A stretch of DNA of 64,000 nucleotides from Labia minor (taxonomy: Eukaryota; Arthropoda; Insecta; Dermaptera; Spongiphoridae): positions 32,358,720 through 32,422,719 of the forward strand of contig OY720346.1 in the NCBI GenBank assembly GCA_963082975.1, written 5' to 3'. Shown here piece by piece: positions 55,577 through 64,000 of the stretch; the stretch's first letter is position 1; each line of letters begins with the position of its first letter. The notes beneath the pieces were generated by a model. It saw nothing but the letters and a program-made list of their open reading frames with translations. It had not been told where the DNA came from and made no database searches. Position numbers and translations under genes: made by a program.

Positions 55577-56413
55577 GACCTGTGGCCAGGTCCAAACCGA
55601 CCGACGGTTTGAAATAAATTAATTTCCAGGTACAGAAACAATTTCAAATAATTTTAATATATCTATTAATGTAATAAAAAACAGATATGGATATAACATA
55701 AATATTTTGAATTTTATTTTATTTATAATATATATGTAAGACCAGGCTGTGACGTCATTAATGGCTGGATGTCGTCATATAATTTTTTAATTAAGAAAAA
55801 ACTAATGTAGGGAATTTAATTAAAAAACAATTCTCTACTTCTTAAGAGGTTTTTATTATTTCATAATACATAAACATAAACGTAATAGTCAGAATGGTGG
55901 TCGCAAGCATAATGGACAGGAAGCTAACATCAGGTCCGATCTAAGGCGTTTACGGCGCCTTGGCGAACTAAAGGCAGCACCATACTTCCTCTTAAAATTT
56001 TAAATTTAATTTTCTCTTACACTAATAAAGATGATTTTTATCGATTATAAAGTGAATGATTTGTGATGATATGTAAAAAATCTCCTCATGTGAAATTTGG
56101 TGCGAAAATAACCCTTACCTTCCTATCGTCGATCGCTAATACTACCACTTCCGGTTTCCGGATTGCTCCAAAAGTTGATCAATTCATCCCACTGATGCAT
56201 TAAGTAAATATACCAAATTTCATCAAAATCCGTTGAGCCGTTCAGGCTGTACACATCTATACGGACGGACAGACGTACAGACGGACGGACAGACTAAAAT
56301 GCTAAAAATACTTTTTTCTGTTAAGAAAATGCATGATTCGTGGAGATATGTAAAAATCTCCACATGTGAAATTTGATGTGAAAACAATACCTCCCTTACT
56401 ATCGTCGGTCGGT
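55577..56413 (+). repeat. Rep1 family, copy 3 (with insertion)
   Basis: Same termini and layout as copies 1 and 2. It is interrupted at 55806-56021 by a solo-LTR-like block. The first CRE (55750-55757) is intact; the second is mutated (TGTCGTCA). Confidence 0.85.
55806..56021. mobile_element. probable solo LTR inside Rep1 copy 3
   Basis: A 216-bp block begins TGTAGGG and ends CTTACA (TGTA/TACA ends), flanked by CTAA on both sides (55802-55805 and 56022-56025). The uninterrupted Rep1 copies confirm that it is an insertion. Class inferred from TG...CA ends and the short duplication only. Confidence 0.55.
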
Positions 56414-56475
56414 AAATATTATAAAATTATATATGTAAATAAATAAAAAAATAAGTATATTAAATCAGCTACTTT

Positions 56476-56514
<39 letters not shown>

Positions 56515-56799
56515 ATATATATCAGTTTATAAAATAATTATTTGAATTTACTTTATCTTTTTTTTAAATGGAGAAAGAGAGAGAGAATGTCGACAACATT
56601 TATTCAATTCTAAATTTGCAATGTCAACAAGTGTTTTTACTGAATGTGTCTATGTGCAAATATAGACATTTCTCAAGAGATAAGTCCTTAAATAAATATT
56701 AAAGAAATAATATATATATATATATATATCATACTATATGAAAGGAAGTAGTAGTATAAAGTAATAAATAAATAAATATTGTCCTTTTAGTTTTCGTTA
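56414..56799. other. A+T-rich DNA with two (TA)n runs
   Basis: (TA)n at about 56479-56511 and 56711-56729. Nothing else is recognised. Confidence 0.6.
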
Positions 56800-57070
56800 A
56801 GTCGTGTTCAGTCTTTGCTAATGAGCGAGATGAAATGTGACCCATGGGGGACGCTTACCTCCCTTCCCCCATTACCATTTTCTCATTCTCACACTCAAGA
56901 TGGCGGTATTAAGCGTCCCATTTTAAAGCGGAACGCTCCCCCACCCCATCCCTCAGGCTCATTTGTAATAAATCGCTAACTAGGATCATATCTTTTCCTT
57001 TCCAACTCTATAAAGAACAAAACTCTCTCACAACCAACAAAGAGAGAAGAAGAAGAAGAACAGGAAGAAC
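56800..57070 (+). promoter_or_regulatory. G+C-rich island with YY1/Pho-like site and TATA box
   Basis: A block rich in runs of C contains CTCAAGATGGCGGTATT (a perfect YY1/Pho-type core, AAGATGGCGG). A 10-bp inverted pair, GGGACGCTTA and TAAGCGTCCC, brackets it. Then comes TATAAAG (57009-57015), followed by a GA-rich leader. It is unique in the window. This could be a promoter reading to the right, but no open frame follows within the window that I would trust. Confidence 0.3.
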
Positions 57071-57965
57071 AATTATAAAGATATATAAAATACATTTAAC
57101 ATTTAATTGGGTTGATTTATTTGCAAAGAAGAAAAATGAAATTGTATTTTATCTCTCTCCCTTTATTTCATTTCTTAACATTTTTAATTATTTTATGCTT
57201 ATTAAAATTAGTTTAATAAATTTGAAATTATTTCGAAATAAAAAATATACATAAAAATAATCATGATTCTACTTATAAAAGTTTTTATTTTATATGTATA
57301 ACAAAAATATTCAAGACTATCCGTGTCGGAACGAAGTAAATTACAATCGGTTGTATTAAGGATATTTTTCAAATTTTCTATTTTATAAGCCACTGGCGGG
57401 TGGCTTTCAATAGTTTTTCCCCCTAATTTTTGCACAGTGGTCAAAGTCACCCTTAACTTTCTACAGAGTGTAACAACTAAAAAAGCTCTGGCATGTTAAC
57501 ATCTCTTAAAGGGATATAATCAATCAATTGGAGGCCGCTACTATTTATTTCAAGTAGCTTCCCTAATTTGATTACTCAGTTTGAGTGAACCGCGCACCAA
57601 AGCCTGAAAAAATTTATTTTTTCATTATCCATCAAGAATTAAGAATTTTAAATATCAATATTTTTAAAAATATTAACTTTTTAACTTCTTTGTTTATTTT
57701 ACCTAAATAATTTGACTGCGAAGAAAAAGGGATGAACCTATTTCAAATATCCTATATATAATGAATGTAACAAAGACACTTAAAGATAGATTCTTGTTGT
57801 TCTTTGTTGCCAATACCGAAGATTTCAATATCATTTTAATATTCAATATCAATTTCAGTCTTAATTATAATCGCACTCAGATTATTAATTATATATAAAT
57901 ATATATATATAAATTTGTATTTATATCTATCTTACTACTTAGAGGTAAGGTGTGTATGTGTGTGT
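57071..57965. other. A+T-rich DNA, nothing recognised
   Basis: The 80-codon frame at 57208-57450 (minus) has no recognised domain. A short block near 57520-57600 is less A+T-rich but unclassified. Confidence 0.4.
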
Positions 57966-58177
57966 GTATCGTAGTTTTCTATCAACTTTTGATAAATGTA
58001 GCTCATTCGGAAGAGGATCATTACCTACCACGTTTTCATTTTTTTTCCTCTAAACTGACCGTAAAAATAAAGATATATGTTTGATAGTTTTTCACATGTT
58101 TAAATTAATTGTATAAAACTAGTCTATGTAGAATTTCAGCTTGATTGAATCACTGAAAGTATCGGAATTAATTTTTA
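57966..58177 (+). repeat. Rep2 family, left part (copy e)
   Basis: Matches the first half of copy b from the TATCAACTTTT phrase through CTAAACTGACCGTAAAAATA to AATTTCAGCTTGATTGAAT and the GGAATTAATTTTT phrase, then diverges. Confidence 0.7.
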
Positions 58178-58311
58178 CTTTCTCGCATACTTCGTATAAG
58201 GGAAGTATTGGAATCGTCAAAAATTTCGACTTCGAGATTTCGATAGATCTTGACGTTTTAGACCTCCCTGAGTCGGAAAATACCATTTTTCGAATTATGT
58301 CTGTGTGTATG

Positions 58312-58342
<31 letters not shown>

Positions 58343-58642
58343 TGTCTGTAAGCAAATTTACTCAAAAACTAATCAAGCTAGGACTTCGAAATTTGGTACA
58401 TCGATATTATTCACAGTTTGTAGATTTCTATCAAAATTTCGTCAAAATCGGTTAACCGGAAGTGGTAGTTTACCTACACTGGTTGCGTTTACCTTTCAAG
58501 TAAAGTACCAGTTTGCTTCGAGATATTTGCTTCCTATTTTGTATATAGATTTAAAAATATGAAAAAAATTGAGATACCAAATTTCATCATCATCTGACTA
58601 CCGGAAGTGACATTTTACCTATACAAGTAGCGTTTCTTTTTT
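58178..58642 (+). repeat. unclassified dispersed-type repeat with (TATG)n
   Basis: Contains CATACTTCGTATAAGGGAAG, GAAATTTCGAC-like direct repeats, a TATG microsatellite (58304-58341) and two CGGAAGTG phrases (CCGGAAGTGGTAG and CCGGAAGTGACA). The wording resembles non-autonomous repeats in other arthropods, but I found no second copy in the window. Confidence 0.4.
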
Positions 58643-59165
58643 ACCGACCGACGAAAGTAAGAGAGGTATTGTTTTCACACCAAATTTCACCTATGGATAT
58701 TTTTAGGTACATATCTCCACGAATCATGCATTTTCTTAACAGAAAAAAGTATTTTTAGCATGATGTCTGTCCGTCCGTCCGTCTGTCCGTCCGTCCGTAT
58801 AGATGTGTACAGCCTGAACGGCTCAACGGATTTTGATAAAATTTGGTATATTTACTTAATACATCAGTAGGATGAATTGATCAACTTTTGGTGCAAATCC
58901 GGAAACCGGAAGTGCTAGTATTGCCGATCGAAGAGAGGAAGTGAAGGGTTATTTTCATATCAAATTTCACGTGAGGACATATCTCCACGTGTTATGCACT
59001 TCGTATTGGTTTTATCCTCGAGAAAAATCATCTTCATTAGTTTTTTCTTAATTTAAAATTATATGACGTCACCCAGCACTTCATGACGTCACAGCCAGCC
59101 CTTATATATTATAAATAAAATAAAATTAAAAATATTTATATTATATCCATATCTGTTTTTTTAAA
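58643..59165 (-). repeat. Rep1 family, truncated copy 4
   Basis: Starts ACCGACCGACGAAAG and follows Rep1 to the A+T-rich part, ending before the GACCTGTGGCC terminus. Both CRE palindromes are intact (59064-59071 and 59084-59091). A run of CCGTCCGTC units lies near 58770-58797. Confidence 0.8.
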
Positions 59166-62062
59166 TTTGAACTTAAATATGAAGGTAAAGGTTTTCGTTG
59201 AAAAAAATCAAATCAATGTTGATATTATTTGATTGCCTTCTTATTTCAATAAAATGTTATCAGTGAAAATTATGTTAAAAACCTTGAATCCAATGATCGG
59301 ATAGAATAAAATTTTAATTAATTTAAAAATATAGAAAAAAAGTTTGATTATCCAATTCAAATTTGCGAGAAATTCGAGTGGAGAACCTCCAGATTTTTAT
59401 TTTTAAATTATTTCTTTTATATAATGTTGATTATGATTAATTTATTTAAATTTTTTCAATAAATTTGATTTTAGTCACATTTGTCGATTTAAAAGTTTTA
59501 ATATATTAAAAATATTTACCTACTATATTTTAAATTATTATGTTTTTTTTAACTATATTTAATATATATATATAATATACATTTACAAAAGAAAAATATA
59601 CAAAATCCGTTTCTGTAACATAGACACTTAACTTTATATATATAAATGTATTATAATATTTAAATGATAATATTTGAATTTTATATATCTTTCTAGAAAT
59701 TCAAAATCGTAAAATTAATGAAAGTTAAAAAAAATATAAAAACATTAATAAAAGTTAAAAAAATCTATAAAAAGCAGTCAGTTAAACCCGGTACCTACCA
59801 TGTTGTGTCATAATAATTGATTTTTGCCCTTCGTGAAAAAAATAATATAAAAATTGCAATTAATCATTAATCAAAACCTTTCAATTACGTTCATGTATAA
59901 AATTTTATTTACATTCAAATAGTTTATATGTTAATTCCAAAAATATAATAAATAATATACCTACATTTACTTTGTTTTTTATGCTTTTTCACAATTTAAG
60001 GGTAATAAGGACCTACGGGAAAATATTTTGAAGAAATGGTAAAAAAGTTAATATTCTACAGACATGCTTCATGAACATTTTTCATTACAATTACTAAGGA
60101 AAGAGTATATTTTAAAGTAATTTGAAATAAATTTATTTGAAATTATTTAAAATTCATTTTTTTACATTTTCATTCAAAATTAGTATTAAATTAATATTAG
60201 TTTTTAATTAAATATATTGAACAAAATGAAAAAAATTATATAATACATGTATTTAAAAAATGATTTTTAATATATTTTTGAAATAATAAACTTTATTATT
60301 TTTTTAAAACTTAAATGTAGATATTAAAGTAGAAAAAAAAATTGAATAAGTTACAGTTATTATTAATATAAAATATATTATTCGTAATTAATATCTGCAA
60401 AGGAAAAAATTTAATAAACAATTAATATAAATATTAATTGTCTTTGTAATTTATTTGGAAATAATAATTATGATTTAATTGTAATAAAAAAAAATCTTTA
60501 GAAATTAGTTCCTTATAATTATAATTAAAAATATTAATTTTAATTTTAATTAAAAATATTATTCTTTTAGTTTTAATTAGAAATATTTATTTATTTAATT
60601 ACACATTTATAAATTCGGTATTGTTTTAATTGAAAAAAAATTAAAAAATAAATACATAATTTCTTTGACAATTATATTCCGCAAAAATTAATAAAAATTA
60701 ATTAATCGGAATAATTTTAATTCGATAATTAAATTAATATGTTATGATTAATTATTAATTATTATTATAATAATTTTTTTTATTTTTTTTTGTATTATAT
60801 TTTGATTTATTAAACTTTAAATGTTTAAATGGAGTTTTTTATTGTTCATTAAGGAATATGAATGAATTAGTATACTGTTAAAATTAATATCATATCTATT
60901 TGATATAACAAAAAAAAAAAAGGAAGAAAGAAATGAAGACTTAATGATAAAAAAAAATAACTGAGAGAGGAAATCAATTTGAAATCAGATCGTTAAGTGT
61001 GTATGAGAGAAAGAGAAAGAAAATGATTATAAACCTCACGGTCAATGAAAATATTTCAACAGGTATAAAGTCGAGATTTTCGGGTGCATAATAATGGGGC
61101 GGTGAAGCTTATTAATTAAGGGCGGATTGTTCTTTTTTTAACTTCTTGTAATTTTCACCCCTCTCTTGTTCTCTCCAAACTACTATATTTTTAAATGACC
61201 ATGAAATGAAATGTAAAAAAACACTAAATAAATAATATTATTAGCTTCGATTCTGAATATATAAAATGATATATAAAAGATTTTTTTTATTTAAGTATCA
61301 CTCAAATTTTGGATGGAGAAAAAAATTGATTCTATTTCGAAAATTTTATTGATGAATTTATTCATTTATTAATTATAATTACTGATTTATTTTTATCTTT
61401 AGTTTTTTACAAATGAATTAAAAATTTATATTTTAACCTTCAAATTATGATTAATAAATAAATACTTTCATTTAAATTATAAACAAACAAACAAAAAAAA
61501 AACGAATGATGAATTATTAATATAGGATAATAAGTATTTAATTATTCATTATATTATTTGGTGTCTCTGAATTGAGAGTCATAATAATATATTCTAAGAT
61601 TATGGTCCTTTTGGGATGGAGAGCACATGAATTGTTAATTAATATATAACGTTTTGGGTCCTTTATCCGTATCATAGAGAGTAAGAGAGAGAGTGAGTTG
61701 CGTTAACAACCGTCATATGGCGAATGTCCTTTCTACTAGAAATTTATACCATGGAGTATTAATAATGTTACCTTTATCATATAATTATCATAATATAAAT
61801 TAAGAATTTTTCTCCTAAAATGGCAGTATAAATTAATAATATTAAACTAAAATATAATATATATATAAATAAATGGAGATAACATATATATTATCCTCAT
61901 ATAATATATCAAATATATAATCTATATACATAAAAATCAAATACAATATACCTAAATAAATATTATTATATAAATAATAATATATAAATAAAAAAAAAAC
62001 TTTTTAAAACACGTTTATTTATTTAAATATACTAAAAATAGAAAGAAAATAATTTCTCCACA
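59166..62062. other. very A+T-rich DNA with two small islands
   Basis: A short Rep2 scrap lies at 59349-59392. Less A+T-rich patches at 61000-61200 and 61560-61760 (the latter with GGGTCCTTTATCCG and CGTCATATGGCG next to a GA tract) could be regulatory. No gene is supported. Confidence 0.4.
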
Positions 62063-62314
62063 CACACCACGATGTCCTTACAATTAATCATATCTAAAAA
62101 ATAAAAGCGTGGGAGCCAAGCATGCAGAGAAAGGAAAAGAATACGAAGGACATTTCAATGTATATGCACAAACCTTTCTGTTGTTTTTTTTTCTATTTCC
62201 CCTATAATTGATAACTATGACTATTTGAAGTAGAATTTAAGTTTTCTCCCTCCTTGTTTGGCGCCCATGCTTTCATTTTTTAGATATGATTAATTGAGAG
62301 GAAATCGTGGTGTG
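62063..62314. repeat. imperfect 250-bp foldback
   Basis: The left arm (62063-62125) and right arm (62252-62314) are reverse complements over about 60 bp with roughly nine mismatches or gaps. They share CACACCACGAT, CAATTAATCATATCTAAAAA and the GGGNGCCAA phrase. The 125-bp centre is not repeated. Both flanks continue with CA/GT-type bases, so no clear target duplication can be named. Confidence 0.65.
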
Positions 62315-62653
62315 TATTGGAAAAAATTTCGCCCGGTTTTTGATTTCAGGTTATAGTGTGAATGTTGAAAGAATCTAATTCAGGTCGATTTTTCACATCA
62401 AAATACTATATATCAAATCGGTGGTATAGAGTCTATAGAGAACTGATTATTATTATTATTATTAATATTGTTAGATTATCGGTTTATATATACATATATC
62501 TTTTCAAAAACAATATCGCCAATACTTTCATTGATATTCATTTAAATCAAAAAATAACGTATCTTATTTTTACATAATAATTAAACATGATTTAAATTAA
62601 TTTCATTAAAATGATAACTCTTTTAGAATAAATTATTTCATTCAAATGAGTTA
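62315..62653. other. A+T-rich DNA
   Basis: The 71-codon frame from 62362 is compositionally biased and not called. Confidence 0.4.
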
Positions 62654-62760
62654 CGAGGGCAGGTAAATAAGTTCGTGACTTTTTGAATGAAACTCAGGTT
62701 TTTAGATAAAAAATTAAATTTTCTCTTATTAATATGTTATAAGTACATTTAGATAGATAG
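62654..62760. repeat. single mariner-like end
   Basis: CGAGGGCAGGTAAATAAGTT follows a TA and resembles the CGAGGG ends of the other mariners here. No partner end is seen before the window stops. Confidence 0.4.
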
Positions 62761-64000
62761 GTAGTAATTATTTATATCTATTTTTCAATATTATGTATTA
62801 TATAAAAATTACTATTTATACATTGTGTAATTACTAATTGATAAAAATAATACCTCCTAGGTCATCTATGACCTGAGATGAACAAGAATATTGCATTGTC
62901 ATCGGAGTTACATATGTATGCAAAATTTCAGCTCATTCGAACATTGGAAAGTGGGTCAAATTCACGACACATTGGACGACAGGACACGGTGTGAAATTAA
63001 ATAAAAGAGTATAAAAATGTAAAAATTTCTATAAATGGTAATAAATTTTAAATTTTAAATTGTAAATAAACAAATATAAATTATTTATTATTTAGTATTT
63101 TATTAAATAATTATGAACTAAAATTAACAACATAACAACATATAAAACATATAAATGAACTTATTCAAAATGTTAACAAAAGGAAGTAACTTATTTGATA
63201 TAAAAGCATGAGTAAACAAATTAACTATAAATTTTAGTTATCTTTATTTTACTTGAACGTCCTCTTTCTCCCTTTAAAATAAGAGTTACAATTTTTAATA
63301 TAAAATCTAAATGTTTATATAATTTCTTATATATATATATATATTTATTAATGTTTATTATTCCCAATTGTGTTTCAAAAAAATTTTATGAAAAAACGTT
63401 ATTAGAAAATGATAGAATTCTTCTTCGATTAACATTATCATCCTAGCTATTATATTACACACAATAAATTGAATCAAAAACAATTAAACATTTAAAAAAT
63501 ATATCATTTGAAATTCATATAATCAGTAGTTTGATTTTTATAATATAGTTGTATTTTATTTTACTTCTCGGTAGTTATACCTCTACTGGTGCTCGAATAG
63601 CAAGAAGAAAACTGATGGTATATTAAGTTATGTAGGTATATATCTATATAAAATCAAATAATTTATTTTAAATCCAATTTGGAATGAAAATTAGATACAA
63701 TTTTCTTTAGGATTTTTTTTTTTTTTTTTTTTGAAAACAAAAGATTAGATTGACAAATCGAATTTATATCTTTAATCGAAATTACATTACTATTGTATGT
63801 GAAGTTTTGGTTATTTAGTTAGAGGAGGGCATCATTATCGTCATCATCATCATTGGAAATAAGAAATCACCAATGGTACTTTTCGTATATGTATAAGTGT
63901 GTCTGAAAGTGTGGGTAGTAGAAATAGATAATAAAAGAAAAAGAAAAAAAAATACGCAAAAGAGAAAGAAAGAGAAAGAGAGAGAGAGAGAAAAGGATAA
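62761..64000. other. A+T-rich DNA to the window end
   Basis: Contains an unclassified repeat-like patch at 62850-63000, a poly-T run at 63713-63732 and a GA tract at 63960-63992. No gene is supported. Confidence 0.45.

Noticed and set aside
58141-58562. Two overlapping frames of about 100 and 85 codons
   Set aside because: They cross the TATG microsatellite and repeat-derived DNA; the Met-Tyr-Val-Cys run is microsatellite translation.

Overview
This is A+T-rich eukaryotic DNA, most likely from an insect or another arthropod. The evidence is the repeat mix: mariner, hAT, PIF/Harbinger, Ginger-like and Helitron-like DNA transposons, RTE-like LINEs and BEL/Pao LTR fragments. There is also a TCAGT-type initiator 34 bp below a TATA box at the one convincing small gene. 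Dinucleotide microsatellites (TA, GA, CA) are everywhere. I see no rRNA, tRNA, CRISPR or prokaryotic operon. The species cannot be named from the sequence alone.

Layout. 0-8.9 kb: a mariner remnant, a G+C-rich island at 1.1 kb, a BEL/Pao fragment (1.7-2.4 kb), then mostly plain A+T-rich DNA. 8.9-11.3 kb: one old repeat carrying nested insertions: a Ginger-like element, a truncated RTE-like LINE and a 99-bp-arm hairpin. 11.9-16.4 kb: a hAT fragment, a Harbinger element with another repeat inside it, an NRF-1-like G+C-rich block, and reverse transcriptase and mariner scraps. 18-21 kb: an unclassified inverted-repeat element hosting a deleted hAT, then a dispersed repeat (Rep1) carrying paired CRE sites. 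25-29 kb: a mariner inverted duplication and more Rep1. 29.4-36.8 kb: a complete hAT element (copy A) whose transposase gene is broken by a LINE with a 5' inversion. 41-47 kb: a Helitron-like element and two mariners. 48.5-51.7 kb: a second hAT (copy B, opposite strand) with an intact 619-aa transposase. 51.8-52.8 kb: retroelement-leader-like sequence and a three-unit tandem repeat. 53.8-54.5 kb: the small gene. 55-59 kb: more Rep1 and Rep2, including a probable solo LTR. 59-64 kb: A+T-rich DNA with a 250-bp foldback.

Two things look like host coding sequence. One is the 103-codon gene at 54050-54361, with a TATA/initiator promoter and a product carrying KEN-box and cyclin-docking-like motifs. 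The other is a 116-codon open frame on the minus strand that is visible only when hAT copy A is mentally removed (36957-36821 continuing at 29387-29177). The rest is transposon history. The exact 8-bp duplications around hAT A, B and C, the 12-13-bp duplications around both LINE insertions, and the TAA/TA duplications around Harbinger and mariner allow the insertion order to be read in several places.
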